Positions 7,918 to 17,175 of a stretch of 64,000 bases of DNA are shown here, in pieces; within the stretch, counting starts at the first letter, position 1, and each line of letters begins with the position of its first letter. Below the pieces are notes generated by a model. The model was not told where the DNA came from, did not search any database, and was given only the letters and a program-made list of their open reading frames with translations. A program made the position numbers and the translations under genes. This stretch comes from Tissierellales bacterium (lineage in GTDB: Bacteria; Bacillota; Clostridia; Tissierellales; Sedimentibacteraceae): contig JAHDQO010000010.1 of the NCBI GenBank assembly GCA_018433765.1, positions 1 to 64,000 of the forward strand, read 5' to 3'.

Positions 7918-9765
7918 TTATACATTAACATTTATTTTATATTTATTTATTTTTTCATAGAAAGTAGATTTTGAAATACCTAATTTACGCATAGTAATTT
8001 TTTTATTTTGATTACATGCATCAAGTGTTTCTATTATTGCATTTTTTTCTGCATCAGCAATAATGTCTTTAAGAAGTAGCTTACATTTCTTTTGATCAAT
8101 ATTCATATGTTCAGAATGTATTATATTTGTTTCACATATTGTAAAAGCTCTTTCAAGTACATTTTCCAATTCTCTTACGTTTCCAGGCCAGTCATATTCT
8201 AAAAGTTTATTTAAAGCTTCACCTGACAGTTGTTTTGATGTTAATCTATGTTCCAAAGCTAAGTTACCTAAAATATTATTTATTAGAACATAGATATCTC
8301 TTTTTCTTTCTCTAAGAGGAGGAATATAAATTGGAAATACGTTTATTCTATAAAAGAGATCTTGTCTAAAGTTACCTTTTCTTATTTCTTCTTCTAAATC
8401 TTTATTTGTTGCAGTAATAATACGTACATTAACTTTAATAGGTTTATTAGAACCTATCTTATAAAAACATTTTTCTTGAAGTACATGTAATAATTTAACC
8501 TGTATTTCATTTGGTAATTCACCAATTTCATCTAAAAATATAGTACCACCATCGGCTAATTCAAAATATCCAATTTTACCTACAGATAATGCACCAGTAA
8601 AAGAGCCTTTCTCATAACCGAAAAGTTCACTTTCAAATAGATTTTGAGGAATAGCTGTACAATTTACATGTACAAAAGGACGTTTAGCATTATAAAATTT
8701 ATGAATTTCCTTTGCTAATAAGGATTTACCTGTTCCACTTTCTCCTGTAATTAGAACTGTAGATTTAATTTTGGAAGCCTTGTATGCTAAGTATTTTACT
8801 TCACTTATCTGTTGACTGTTACCGGCTATTGTTGTAATTTGTTCAGCTTTACTATTTACAGTTTTTTTTCTTATGTTTTCTTCAATTTTGAATATATTAT
8901 TGAGCATATTATTTCTATTACGCAATGTTTTTTCAAGCTCAGAGATATCATGTATTTTTAATAAAACACCATCAATTTTATTTTTTATTAATATTGTATC
9001 AAAACTGCATAATATAGGACGTTTATTTATTTCAAAATTTTGTTTTTTTATTATAGATTCTTTATTGTTGAGGATATTTGATAATTCTTTTGATAATTCA
9101 CCGTATTCAATAATTTCATTAAAATCTTTTCCAGTAACATTTATTTCTTTAGTATTGGGGTCTTTTGCAAAGTATTTTGTTCCATATAGAATATTACGAA
9201 TGTTTTCCTTCCTTAATGTGTAACCTTTATCTTGGTAAAACTTTATCGAACCTGTTTTTCCATCTATTAAAACCATGTGACCAATAGCATAAATATAGCT
9301 CATTTCATAAATTTCTCCATTAACAAAAATGCTCATTTTTTTATTGACTACATCTATACATACTTTAATATTAAAATTTAAATATTCAGTATTGATTTCA
9401 TGCTTAAGTGATATTTCTGATTTTCTCCAATATTTATAAATAGGTTTAATTTCTTTATTTTTGTAAACTCCTATTGCTATAACAATGTCTTCTTTTTTTA
9501 TGTCTTTATTATTTATATTGATTAGCAATAAATCTTTAGGACTGAGTTCTCCATCGTCTTCTCCAAGCATATTATCAGCTAAAATTACAATATCTCCGGA
9601 TTCTATATGTCCTTCAGGATGAGATTGTCCATTGTTTTTTAAAGTAATGCCAAGTATATCTTTTGATTTTTGATTTATTAGTTCTATTTTATTGAATTTA
9701 TTTACATAAATTATTCCTTCTTCAAGTTTATCAAGTATATTATTACATAAATTATCTTTATTCAA
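7918..9765 (-). CDS. Sigma-54-dependent transcriptional activator (first paralogue)
   Basis: Enhancer-binding protein of about 615 residues. A PAS-like N-terminus ([18 protein letters not shown]) is followed by a block [20 protein letters not shown] that is also found in the second paralogue, then a second sensory segment. The AAA+ domain has Walker A GESGTGKS near 343, the sigma-54 contact loop GSFTGA near 389 and Walker [13 protein letters not shown] Fis-type helix-turn-helix ([19 protein letters not shown]) ends the protein. No receiver domain is present, so it probably senses a ligand directly. GTG at 9774 abuts the AGAGG site; TTG at 9765 has normal spacing and is preferred. It lies head-to-tail with the sigma-54-driven opp operon, its likely target. 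Confidence 0.88.
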   Translation of the reverse strand: MNKDNLCNNILDKLEEGIIYVNKFNKIELINQKSKDILGITLKNNGQSHPEGHIESGDIVILADNMLGEDDGELSPKDLLLININNKDIKKEDIVIAIGVYKNKEIKPIYKYWRKSEISLKHEINTEYLNFNIKVCIDVVNKKMSIFVNGEIYEMSYIYAIGHMVLIDGKTGSIKFYQDKGYTLRKENIRNILYGTKYFAKDPNTKEINVTGKDFNEIIEYGELSKELSNILNNKESIIKKQNFEINKRPILCSFDTILIKNKIDGVLLKIHDISELEKTLRNRNNMLNNIFKIEENIRKKTVNSKAEQITTIAGNSQQISEVKYLAYKASKIKSTVLITGESGTGKSLLAKEIHKFYNAKRPFVHVNCTAIPQNLFESELFGYEKGSFTGALSVGKIGYFELADGGTIFLDEIGELPNEIQVKLLHVLQEKCFYKIGSNKPIKVNVRIITATNKDLEEEIRKGNFRQDLFYRINVFPIYIPPLRERKRDIYVLINNILGNLALEHRLTSKQLSGEALNKLLEYDWPGNVRELENVLERAFTICETNIIHSEHMNIDQKKCKLLLKDIIADAEKNAIIETLDACNQNKKITMRKLGISKSTFYEKINKYKINVNV

Positions 9766-9944
9766 AGTAAACACCTCTTCTCAAAATATATTTAACTTAA
9801 AGCATAACTTTAATCTATTTATCGCTAGAAACTTAGTATAAGGTAAATCTTTAATATATTTTAAATTAAATAAAAAGAAAAGTAAATGACATAAAAATGA
9901 ATATACTGTTACATAATTACATAGCACATAAAACAAATTAATTT

Positions 9945-9979
9945 CTAAAAGTAATATAATTATAAAAACTTACTTTTAG
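9945..9979 (-). terminator. Hairpin downstream of the 196-residue membrane protein gene
   Basis: A perfect 10-base inverted repeat CTAAAAGTAA / TTACTTTTAG with a 15-base loop lies 28 bases after the stop of the minus-strand gene. The T-run is poor, so it is a weak terminator at best. Confidence 0.4.
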
Positions 9980-10006
9980 GTTATATCTTGATATTTATAA
10001 TATTTA

Positions 10007-10597
10007 TCATATACATTGCTTAAAAATTAATATATCTAATACGATTATTTGAAAAGCATTAATTCCTAATCCGACTATCAAAGCTATATATGCTATATTT
10101 ATGAATTTAAAACCTCTTGAATAGCAAGGCAATACAGTATAAGTTTTTGTTATATCAACATTCTTATACTTCATTAATTTTTCAAAAGATTCTATTCCGA
10201 TAGGAGATACTATGCCAAATCTATAGAAAGGGATTTTAAATACAGGTTTTTTATCTTTGTTGTAATATAGTTTAATTCCTGTACCAGTAAATTTTGCAAA
10301 AACTACCTTATTCAAATCAAATGTTTTACTTTTTCTTGTAATTAAATTGTGAAATACTAGTTTATGTTCAGTGAATTCAGCATAAAAGAATTTTTGCCCA
10401 AAGAATAGGAAGATACATAAAGCTATTAATATTATCATTAAGCCTATTGAAGCAGGAAGATTGAAAATTTGAAATTCCTTTAAATTGAATATACTTCCTT
10501 CAATGAAAAGTATTAATCTTGCAAAAAATAAGAGTCCTAAGGTAATTATTAGAATTTGTCGTGTAAGAGATGAGTATAAATATATTATCTTTCTCAT
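10007..10597 (-). CDS. Membrane protein of unknown function
   Basis: Protein of 196 residues that I do not recognise. It has two membrane segments near residues 12-32 and 46-68, then a soluble basic section that looks like the bacterial PH-like/YcxB type of fold (EHKLVFHNLITRKSKTFDLNKV and nearby), and a third membrane stretch near 165-190. CGGAGG lies five bases before the ATG, so it is well translated. It sits alone between the first activator and the spmAB operon, read away from the latter. A second small protein with a similar membrane-plus-PH-like layout is at 13785-14210. Confidence 0.6.
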   Translation of the reverse strand: MRKIIYLYSSLTRQILIITLGLLFFARLILFIEGSIFNLKEFQIFNLPASIGLMIILIALCIFLFFGQKFFYAEFTEHKLVFHNLITRKSKTFDLNKVVFAKFTGTGIKLYYNKDKKPVFKIPFYRFGIVSPIGIESFEKLMKYKNVDITKTYTVLPCYSRGFKFINIAYIALIVGLGINAFQIIVLDILIFKQCI

Positions 10598-10806
10598 AAT
10601 AACCTCCGTTTTGCTGCTATTGTGTATAAGTTATTTATTATAATTAATTTAGTAGAGAAATGATTTTAATAAATTAATTGATTATAGAATAAATAGTATT
10701 ATTCTATTCATTATTTAAATTATTATATCATTAATCAAATGTAAATTCCATACTTAACATTATCAAAATGCTTTTAGGCATTACCCAGTCAAACGATTGG
10801 CGTAAA

Positions 10807-10820
10807 TCCGAAATACCGGA
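10807..10820 (+). promoter_or_regulatory. Putative enhancer dyad upstream of spmA
   Basis: TCCGAAATACCGGA, a TCC-N8-GGA dyad flanked by A-rich sequence, lies 130 bases before the -24 element of spmA. It matches the dyads upstream of oppA and the second binding-protein gene in arm sequence and spacing. Confidence 0.5.
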
Positions 10821-10949
10821 AAATATGTCCTAAAAATAGTATAATACAAATATTTTTATCATTTTTCTCACTTTAATATATAATGAAGTCTAATTTTAAA
10901 TGATTATTCATACTAAATCAATTTCAACTAGTTATAATTTTGGTATTTT

Positions 10950-10965
10950 TGGCATATTACTTGCA
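10950..10965 (+). promoter_or_regulatory. Sigma-54 promoter of spmA-spmB-LD-carboxypeptidase
   Basis: TGGCATATTACTTGCA matches the sigma-54 consensus at every conserved position (TGGCA, then TTGCA) with exact spacing. The start point would be near 10977, about 83 bases before the spmA ATG. Confidence 0.88.
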
Positions 10966-11059
10966 AAATACTTTATATGCGATCTAATTATTTTTATGAT
11001 ATAGTGTCATTTTATAAAATAATTATATTGTAATTATTTATTAAGGAGGACTTAGTACT

Positions 11060-11788
11060 ATGATGAATTATATTTGGGTAGGTTTAGTAGTAATCGCTTT
11101 AGTATGCGGAGTTATTACTGGTACTATCACAGATGTACAGCAAGCCGTATTTGATTGGGCTGGAACTGCTGTAGAAATTGTAATCGGACTTATCGGAATT
11201 ATGGTGTTCTTCATGGGCTTGATGAAAGTTGCTGAAGAAGCTGGACTAACTGAAAAATTAGGCAAAGCCTTAAAACCAGTTATGACAAAATTATTTCCAG
11301 GAGTACCTGCTGAACATCCAGCTATGGCTTCAATGGTAATGAATATGGCTGCTAATATCTTAGGTTTAGGTAATGCAGCTACACCATTTGGGTTAAAGGC
11401 TATGTCAGATTTGCAGACACTTAATAAATCTAAGAATATTGCTACAGATGCTATGGTAATGTTTCTAGCTATTAATACTTCATCTGTAACACTTATACCT
11501 ACAACTGTAATTGCTTTAAGAACTGCAGCAGGTTCAACAGCACCTGCTGAGGTTGTTGGACCAATTATCTTATCTACAATTATTAGTACAACAATAGCAA
11601 TTTTATGTGCATCACTTTTCAGTAAGACAAAACAATGGAAATGGGAAAATGTATTAGCTAGAGAAGAAGCAGCTGGCACACTTGAGTTAAATGAAAACTA
11701 TGTACCTTGGGAGAATATAGAAACTAGTGAAGACCTTGCTAAGGCTATGAAAAACACACAAAAAGCTGAAGCTAAGGGAAAATTATAA
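11060..11788 (+). CDS. spmA: SpmA-like nucleoside-recognition (Gate) membrane protein
   Basis: Integral membrane protein of 242 residues, similar in length and sequence to spore maturation protein A. It contains the Gate-domain core (GLGNAATPFGLKAM, MFLAINTSSVTLIPT) and hydrophobic stretches near 1-20, 40-60, 95-115, 130-155 and 170-190. In sporulating Firmicutes SpmA and SpmB are needed for spore-core dehydration, but the molecular function is unknown. Here the pair is driven by a consensus sigma-54 promoter, not a sporulation promoter, and is followed by an LD-carboxypeptidase gene. This points to transport of an amino acid or small peptide from murein peptide breakdown. AAGGAGG lies nine bases before the ATG ATG pair. 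Confidence 0.85.
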   Translation: MMNYIWVGLVVIALVCGVITGTITDVQQAVFDWAGTAVEIVIGLIGIMVFFMGLMKVAEEAGLTEKLGKALKPVMTKLFPGVPAEHPAMASMVMNMAANILGLGNAATPFGLKAMSDLQTLNKSKNIATDAMVMFLAINTSSVTLIPTTVIALRTAAGSTAPAEVVGPIILSTIISTTIAILCASLFSKTKQWKWENVLAREEAAGTLELNENYVPWENIETSEDLAKAMKNTQKAEAKGKL

Positions 11789-11812
11789 AGGAATAGAAGG
11801 AGGCAAAATTTT

Positions 11813-12352
11813 ATGTTTATTAAAGTTATGAATGCAATATCTACTTATGCTATTCCAGCTGTACTATTGTTTATTCCGCTCTATGCGATTATTAAAAAAG
11901 TTAGGGTATATGAAGTTTTTTGTGAGGGTGCAAAAGAAGGTTTAGGAGTAGCTGCTACAATAGTTCCCTTTTTAGTATGTATGCTTTGTGCAATAGGTAT
12001 GTTTCGTGCTTCAGGTGCAATGGATTGGTTAGTTAAAGTTTTAGAGCCGGTAACTAATTTAATTGGAATGCCGGGAGAAGTTTTGCCAATGGGAATTATG
12101 AGGTCTTTTTCTGGTGGTGGAGCTGAGGGTTTCTTAGTAGATTTACTGCAAACTTACGGTGCTGATAGCCAAATTGGTAGAATTGCTTCAGTAGCAATGG
12201 GTTCAACTGAAACTACATTTTACTGTATTGCAGTTTATTTTGGTTCAATAGGTGTTAGTAATACAAGACATGCTATTGCTGCGGGATTAATGGCTGACTT
12301 AGCATCATTAATTGCTGCTACATTAATAGTTAATATAATGTTTGTCATATAA
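11813..12352 (+). CDS. spmB: SpmB-like nucleoside-recognition (Gate) membrane protein
   Basis: Partner of the preceding gene, 179 residues, with the SpmB signature segments GAKEGLGVAATIVPFLV, MGIMRSFSGGGAEG and MGSTETTFYCIAVYFG and about four membrane segments. AGAAGGAGG lies eight bases before the ATG; the gap to spmA is 24 bases. The two Gate proteins probably form one membrane complex. Comparable SpmA/SpmB-type pairs also occur next to peptidase genes, for instance E. coli yjiH-yjiG beside iadA, which supports a transport role. Confidence 0.85.
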   Translation: MFIKVMNAISTYAIPAVLLFIPLYAIIKKVRVYEVFCEGAKEGLGVAATIVPFLVCMLCAIGMFRASGAMDWLVKVLEPVTNLIGMPGEVLPMGIMRSFSGGGAEGFLVDLLQTYGADSQIGRIASVAMGSTETTFYCIAVYFGSIGVSNTRHAIAAGLMADLASLIAATLIVNIMFVI

Positions 12353-12366
12353 TTAGAGGTGAAGAA

Positions 12367-13287
12367 ATGAAATATCCAAAGAAATTAAAAAAAGGTGATA
12401 CTGTGGGACTTATTTGTATGAGTTCACCAATATCTCGAAAAACAGAAGATAGATGTAGAAAAACAATAGAAAAAATGGGATATGTACCAAAGTTAGCAGG
12501 TAATCTTTCTACAAATTATGGTGGCTATATGGCTGGAACAGGAAAAGAAAGAGCTGAATGGATTAATAAGATGTTTGCTGATCCTAAAATAGATGCTATC
12601 TTTTGTGTAAGAGGTGGAGATGCTGGAAGTAGAGTTATGGAATATGTTGATTTTGATTTGATTAAGAATAATCCCAAAATCTTTGTCGGTTATAGTGATG
12701 TAACAAGTATGCATATTGCAATTAATAAGTATTGTAAATTGGTTACATTTCACGGGCCAATGGTTTCTTCTAATATGATTGATGGTCTAGATTCCGAAAC
12801 AGAAGAGGCTTTCTTTAAAGCAATTAATGCTGATAATGAATTTGATTTTATTAATCCAAAAGGATTTGATATCGAAGTATTAAAAAGCGGTAAAGCAGAA
12901 GGTGAAATTGTTGGAGGTAATTTAGCGTTATTATCAGCTAGTATAGGAACTACATATGAAATTGATACAAAGGGTAAGATTTTTTTCATTGAAGAGGTTG
13001 GAGAAACAATGAATAGAATTGAAAGATTTGCATATCAACTAAGAAATTCTGGTAAATTTGCTGAAGCAAATGGTATAATTTTAGGACAATTTACTAATTG
13101 CAAAAATAAAGAAATGTCAGAGTATGATGAAATAAAGCTTTTTTCAGATGTACTAGAAAATGTTGATGTCCCGGTTATGTATAATATTCAATCAGGACAT
13201 GGTGACCAAATAATTACCATTCCGTTTGGAACTAAGTGTATAATGGATACAGAGACTAAAAATATAAAATTTATTTGTGAAAGATAA
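12367..13287 (+). CDS. LD-carboxypeptidase, peptidase family S66 (first copy)
   Basis: Cytoplasmic serine peptidase of 306 residues of the LdcA/MccF family. Known members remove the C-terminal D-Ala from murein tetrapeptide (L,D bond) or cleave microcin C analogues. The family motifs are visible: nucleophile Ser in VGYSD near 110, Glu in FIEEVGE near 208 and His in QSGHGDQ near 278. No signal peptide. It is 15 bases after spmB with AGAGGTGAAGAA upstream, so it is the third gene of the sigma-54 unit. A second copy at 16.1 kb has the same triad. The role inferred is recovery of D-Ala from imported murein peptides, as for B. subtilis YkfA. Confidence 0.88.
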   Translation: MKYPKKLKKGDTVGLICMSSPISRKTEDRCRKTIEKMGYVPKLAGNLSTNYGGYMAGTGKERAEWINKMFADPKIDAIFCVRGGDAGSRVMEYVDFDLIKNNPKIFVGYSDVTSMHIAINKYCKLVTFHGPMVSSNMIDGLDSETEEAFFKAINADNEFDFINPKGFDIEVLKSGKAEGEIVGGNLALLSASIGTTYEIDTKGKIFFIEEVGETMNRIERFAYQLRNSGKFAEANGIILGQFTNCKNKEMSEYDEIKLFSDVLENVDVPVMYNIQSGHGDQIITIPFGTKCIMDTETKNIKFICER

Positions 13288-13299
13288 GAATAAATCAAT

Positions 13300-13328
13300 T
13301 ATAGCAAGTGGTAAATCCACCTGCTATA
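13300..13328 (+). terminator. Hairpin after the first LD-carboxypeptidase
   Basis: Imperfect 12-base inverted repeat TATAGCAAGTGG / CCACCTGCTATA, 12 bases after the stop. It has no T-run, so it may be a weak terminator or a 3'-end stabiliser. Confidence 0.5.
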
Positions 13329-13383
13329 GTTGAATAGTTATAAATTTAGTATTTTATAGAATTATATTAAAAGGATATAATAA

Positions 13384-13770
13384 ATGGCTATATTTAAAAG
13401 AGAAGATAACAAATACTATAATATGTCCCAGCAATTTATTGATGGGATGTTAATAAATTGTCCTTTTTGCGGTACAAAGGATCCTCATTGGTTAGTAGCA
13501 CATCAGTTGAGATTTCTAACTAATGAATCTTTATTTTCCTGCGAAAAATGCAGTGCAATTATTAGAATTAATGATGCAGATATATCAGGTGAAGCATGTA
13601 ATAAATATACCGCAAGAGGTTTTTTCAAGCTGATGGAAAGAAAGAAGCTTAAAGTTATTTATGTTAAAATAGACGATATTGGTAATGTATGCAAAAAGTA
13701 TGATTTAATAAATACTGAAATAGATATAAAGATATTATATGATATAGTAAATAATAATAAAACAATATAG
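13384..13770 (+). CDS. Small zinc-ribbon protein of unknown function
   Basis: Soluble protein of 128 residues that I do not recognise. Two cysteine pairs CPFCG and CEKC about 25 residues apart form a probable zinc ribbon in the N-terminal half; the rest is a mixed alpha/beta sequence with no further motif. AAAGGAT lies seven bases before the ATG. It is followed 14 bases later by a small membrane protein gene with a strong ribosome site, so the two probably form one transcript inside the peptide-scavenging island. Confidence 0.6.
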   Translation: MAIFKREDNKYYNMSQQFIDGMLINCPFCGTKDPHWLVAHQLRFLTNESLFSCEKCSAIIRINDADISGEACNKYTARGFFKLMERKKLKVIYVKIDDIGNVCKKYDLINTEIDIKILYDIVNNNKTI

Positions 13771-13784
13771 ATAGGAGGAGCATT

Positions 13785-14210
13785 TTGAAATATTCAGCAA
13801 TTAGAGGTAACAATATTCAAATCCATACTATTATAGCTGCTGTAGTAGGTGGTGCAGGTATGATATATATAGGATTGAATAGCGATAATAAGCTAGCTAT
13901 ACTTGTTGGAGTTATTCTGTTCGCAACTCTATTGATTAGAAGACCTGTTGAAGTTACAGAAGAAGGATTAGTACAAATTACAGACTTTAGGTTATTTATG
14001 AATAAAGAAGTATGGAAATTTAATGAAATGAATGAGATACATTGGATGTATGAAGATGAAATAAAAGAAATAAAAATATATTTTGAAAAAATGGGTATAC
14101 CTAAAATGTATCGGTTTAAACTTCAAGATGCTGAAGCTATATTAAAACTTGCTGCTGACAAAAATAAAAATTTAGTTATAAAAGAAGTGAAGAAATCTGA
14201 TTTAGAATAA
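13785..14210 (+). CDS. Small membrane protein of unknown function
   Basis: Protein of 141 residues starting at TTG, with AGGAGG six bases upstream, which decides the start. Two closely spaced hydrophobic segments (about residues 11-27 and 33-48) are followed by a PH-like soluble domain (EVTEEGLVQITDFRLF, then alternating strands). The layout resembles the protein at 10007-10597, but I see no close identity. No function can be assigned. Confidence 0.6.
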   Translation: MKYSAIRGNNIQIHTIIAAVVGGAGMIYIGLNSDNKLAILVGVILFATLLIRRPVEVTEEGLVQITDFRLFMNKEVWKFNEMNEIHWMYEDEIKEIKIYFEKMGIPKMYRFKLQDAEAILKLAADKNKNLVIKEVKKSDLE

Positions 14211-14544
14211 TAAGTTTTCTCACTTTTTTTAATTTTATTCTATAATCATTATTATTTTTCCCTATTCCATTAATTAAAAAAAATAAAGAATACAAATTAC
14301 AAAAAAGTAACAAAATAATTAACAAAAAGAAATAACCGCAATATTGGCATGAAAATAGCATGTATTATATGTCTATAAAAATTAAGTCAATTGTTACAAG
14401 AAGTTTTTGACAATTATAAAAATATTATGATAAAGTTAGAAAATATATTACGATATCATTTAAAATATATAGATAGATAATAATTGACTTTAAAATAAAT
14501 CAAATTAAAAATATCAAAGAAATTTTTACTTAAGGAGAATAATT
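14211..14544. other. AT-rich gap upstream of lysA
   Basis: This 334-base region carries a sigma-54 promoter at 14345-14360, leaving a leader of about 170 bases before lysA. I see no TTTCC-N8-GGAAA dyad here, no lysine riboswitch that I can recognise and no ORF. Confidence 0.5.
14345..14360 (+). promoter_or_regulatory. Sigma-54 promoter of lysA
   Basis: TGGCATGAAAATAGCA has the -24 GG and -12 GC at the exact sigma-54 spacing; one of the usual -12 T bases is A. The predicted start is about 14372. Confidence 0.65.
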
Positions 14545-15837
14545 ATGATTAAAGAAATTAAAGATGGAATATTATATTTTGATGGGTGTAGTACGTTGAA
14601 ATTAGCTGACAAATATGGTACACCTTTGTATGTAGTATCTGAAAATGAAATATCAAGTAGATGTAAGGAGATTAGAGAGTCATTTTTAGATAAATATGAA
14701 AATACTAAAGCAGTATATGCTTCTAAAGCATTTTTACCTCTTGCAATGTGTAAGATAATTGAAAGAGAAGGTTTAGGACTAGATGTAGTATCAGGTGGTG
14801 AATTATACACAGCAATAAAAGCTGAATTTCCTGTAGAAAAAATAGAGTTTAATGGAAACAATAAATCACTAGATGAATTAAAAATGGCAGTGGACTATGG
14901 TATTGGAAGAATTATTGTAGATAACATAAATGAACTTGATTTGCTGGAACAAGTATGCCAAGAACATAATAAAAAGACTAGAATTTTGTTCAGAATAACT
15001 CCTGGAGTAAAAAGTAATACTCATAAATACATTACAACAGGTACTAAAGACTCAAAGTTTGGTATTCCATTAAATGAAGAGATTATTTATCCAGCAGTTG
15101 ACAAAGCTATTAAATCTGAATATTTAGAGTTTGCTGGTTTTCATTTTCATGTAGGTTCACAGCTACATGATAATAAGTCACATCTTGCAGCATTAGAAAC
15201 ATCATTAGCTCTTATGAAATATACTAAACAAAAGTACAACTATTCAATAACAGATATAAACATAGGAGGAGGATATGGAATAAAATATACTCAAAAAGAT
15301 AAACCAAAGTCATTATCATATTTTATGGATCCTGTTATGAATAGAATAGAAGAGTTTTGTAAAGAAAATGATATAAAAAGACCTCAAGTTATAATTGAAC
15401 CGGGTAGATGGATAATAGGTGAAGCAGGTATGACTTTATATACAGTTGGTTCAATAAAGGAAATTCCAAGTATACGAACTTATGTATCTGTAGACGGAGG
15501 TATGACTGATAATATTAGACCTGCATTATATCAAGCTGAATATGATGCAGTAATAGCAAATAAAGCACTTAAACCAAAAACACAAAATGTAACTATTTGT
15601 GGTAAATGCTGCGAAACAGGAGATGTAATAATCAGAGATATAGATATACCTGATGTAGAATCTGGTGATATATTAGCCGTTCTTAGTACAGGAGCTTACG
15701 GTTATTCAATGTCTAATAATTATAATAAAAATGTTATACCCGGAGTAGTTTTAGTAAAAGACGGCAAAGACCAAGTTATTGTAAAACGACAAACATACGA
15801 GGATATGATAAGAAATGAAGTAATACCGGAAATATAA
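14545..15837 (+). CDS. lysA: Diaminopimelate decarboxylase
   Basis: PLP enzyme of fold type III, 430 residues, the usual LysA length. Visible motifs: PLP lysine in AVYASKAF, HFHVGSQL, the glycine loop NIGGGYGIKY, EPGRWIIGEAG, and the second-subunit active-site segment CGKCCETGDVI with GAYGYSMSNNYN. The reaction is meso-diaminopimelate to L-lysine plus CO2. It is usually biosynthetic, but here it has a sigma-54 promoter and lies among murein-peptide hydrolases. I infer a catabolic role: it would turn DAP freed from murein peptides into lysine for fermentation. AAGGAG lies seven bases before the ATG. Confidence 0.9.
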   Translation: MIKEIKDGILYFDGCSTLKLADKYGTPLYVVSENEISSRCKEIRESFLDKYENTKAVYASKAFLPLAMCKIIEREGLGLDVVSGGELYTAIKAEFPVEKIEFNGNNKSLDELKMAVDYGIGRIIVDNINELDLLEQVCQEHNKKTRILFRITPGVKSNTHKYITTGTKDSKFGIPLNEEIIYPAVDKAIKSEYLEFAGFHFHVGSQLHDNKSHLAALETSLALMKYTKQKYNYSITDINIGGGYGIKYTQKDKPKSLSYFMDPVMNRIEEFCKENDIKRPQVIIEPGRWIIGEAGMTLYTVGSIKEIPSIRTYVSVDGGMTDNIRPALYQAEYDAVIANKALKPKTQNVTICGKCCETGDVIIRDIDIPDVESGDILAVLSTGAYGYSMSNNYNKNVIPGVVLVKDGKDQVIVKRQTYEDMIRNEVIPEI

Positions 15838-16080
15838 ATACAATTGATAGTTGATAATTGACAGTTGATAGTTAATGGAAGCTTTACTATTGTAAAGCAA
15901 TAAAATTAGGAAGAACGAGAAACGAGTAACTAGTAATATGGATAGTTTTCATAAATGAAAATTTATACCTTGTTACTCGTTATTAATTACTCATTACTCG
16001 TTTAAGCATTACGATTTACGAAGTATGAGTAAATCATCATTAAACTATCAATTATACACTATCAACTATTAACTATTTAG
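15838..16080. repeat. Intergenic modular repeat 1
   Basis: Starts with tandem TTGATAGTTGATAATTGACA units and TAATGGAAGCTTTACT, then an AACGAGAAACGAGTAAC module and its inverse TTACTCGTTATTAATTACTC, and ends in the inverse of the first module (AACTATCAATTATACACT, CAACTATTAACTA). It could fold into a long hairpin. Non-coding, and related to the other repeats listed between 17 and 44 kb. Confidence 0.75.
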
Positions 16081-16094
16081 AAGGGTGGGTTAGT

Positions 16095-17036
16095 ATGATT
16101 AATAAGCCGAAAGCATTAAGAAAGGGAGATAGAATTGGTGTAGTAGCACCATCATCTCCGGTTAGAAATAGAGAATTAATAGGTAAAATTGAAGAGACAA
16201 TTGAAAAAATGGGATTTAAGCCTGTGATGTATCCAAGCTGTTATGAAATACACGGTTTTTTATCTGGTACAGATAAAGTAAGAGCAGAAGATATAAATAA
16301 TGCATTTGAAGATAAAAATATAGATGGAGTCTTATGTCTACGTGGTGGATATGGTACACCTAGAATACTTCCGTTACTTGACTATAATATTATAAAAGCT
16401 AATCCAAAAGTTTTTTTAGGATACAGTGATATTACAGGATTGCATATGGCATTAAATAAAATATGCAGAATGGTTACTTTTCACGGACCTACAGGTACTT
16501 CAGATTGTTTTTTTGAAGAAGATAAAATTTCATATTCTAAACACATTTTATCTAGAAATGTATTCGAAACTAAGCCTTTAGGTATAGTTAAAAATCCTGA
16601 AAGAGAAGAAATAGTTACAGTTAATGGTGGACAGGCAGAAGGCGAAATTATAGGCGGAAATCTATCTTTATTAGTTTCGACTCTAGGTTCACAATATGAG
16701 GTAGACACTAAAGAAAAAATATTCTTTATAGAAGAAGTTGGAGAATACAATTATAAAATTGATAGAATGCTTAATTCACTTGCATTGGCAGGAAAATTTA
16801 AAGATTGTGCGGGCGTAATACTTGGCACATGGAAAGGATGTACTAAAGAGCATGAAAAATATTCACTTGATTTAACAACAATGTTTAATGAAATTATTAA
16901 ACCATTTGGAAAGCCAGTTATTAATAACTTTAGAGCTGGACATGTTAATCCGCAAATAACTATACCTTTTGGAACAAAAGTTAGATTAGATGCAAATAAA
17001 AAAGAAGTTGAATTTTTAGAATCAGCATGTATTTAG
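16095..17036 (+). CDS. LD-carboxypeptidase, peptidase family S66 (second copy)
   Basis: Cytoplasmic S66 peptidase of 313 residues, paralogous to the enzyme at 12.4 kb. Nucleophile Ser is in LGYSDITG near 111, Glu in FIEEVGE and His in RAGHVNPQ; FGTKV near the C-terminus is also conserved. No signal peptide. AGAAGGGTGGG precedes the ATG. Divergence from copy one outside the motifs suggests different peptide preferences, for example tetrapeptide versus another murein stem. It follows lysA, separated only by an intergenic repeat. Confidence 0.88.
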   Translation: MINKPKALRKGDRIGVVAPSSPVRNRELIGKIEETIEKMGFKPVMYPSCYEIHGFLSGTDKVRAEDINNAFEDKNIDGVLCLRGGYGTPRILPLLDYNIIKANPKVFLGYSDITGLHMALNKICRMVTFHGPTGTSDCFFEEDKISYSKHILSRNVFETKPLGIVKNPEREEIVTVNGGQAEGEIIGGNLSLLVSTLGSQYEVDTKEKIFFIEEVGEYNYKIDRMLNSLALAGKFKDCAGVILGTWKGCTKEHEKYSLDLTTMFNEIIKPFGKPVINNFRAGHVNPQITIPFGTKVRLDANKKEVEFLESACI

Positions 17037-17155
17037 TTGAAAACGAGGAACGAAAAATTAGAAACTAGTAACATTGGAACTTTACTATGTAAAGCAAAAT
17101 AAGATTGTATCTCAGAAGTATAAGATCGCAAATATGACAATCACACAATAATTAC
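17037..17155. repeat. Intergenic modular repeat 2 (short)
   Basis: Short relic of the same family: AACGAGGAACGAAAAATTAG, then TAGTAACATTGGAACTTTAC with the TTTACTATGTAAAGC hairpin. The rest, up to the next gene, has no features. Confidence 0.55.
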
Positions 17156-17175
17156 CAATGAAGGGAGTGTGTAAA

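Larger units (their letters stand above)
10598..11059. other. Divergent intergenic region with sigma-54 control elements
   Basis: This 462-base gap separates a minus-strand membrane-protein gene from spmA. It contains a TCC-N8-GGA dyad at 10807-10820 and a consensus sigma-54 promoter at 10950-10965. The rest is AT-rich with no convincing ORF or RNA gene. Confidence 0.6.

Noticed and set aside
7846-10807. TTGGCGTAAA present in both the oppA and spmA control regions (7847 and 10797)
   Set aside because: The two copies are in different orientation and position relative to the promoters, and ten AT-rich bases can recur by chance. It is not a second -24 element, because the -12 GC is missing.
11068-11679. 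203-codon open frame on the minus strand
   Set aside because: It is fully antisense to spmA, has a low-complexity Ile/Ala/Thr composition typical of the reverse frame of a membrane protein, and lacks a ribosome site.
14211-14544. Lysine riboswitch in front of lysA
   Set aside because: The leader expected from the sigma-54 start is about 170 bases, and I could not find the conserved lysine-riboswitch helices or a terminator before the ATG.
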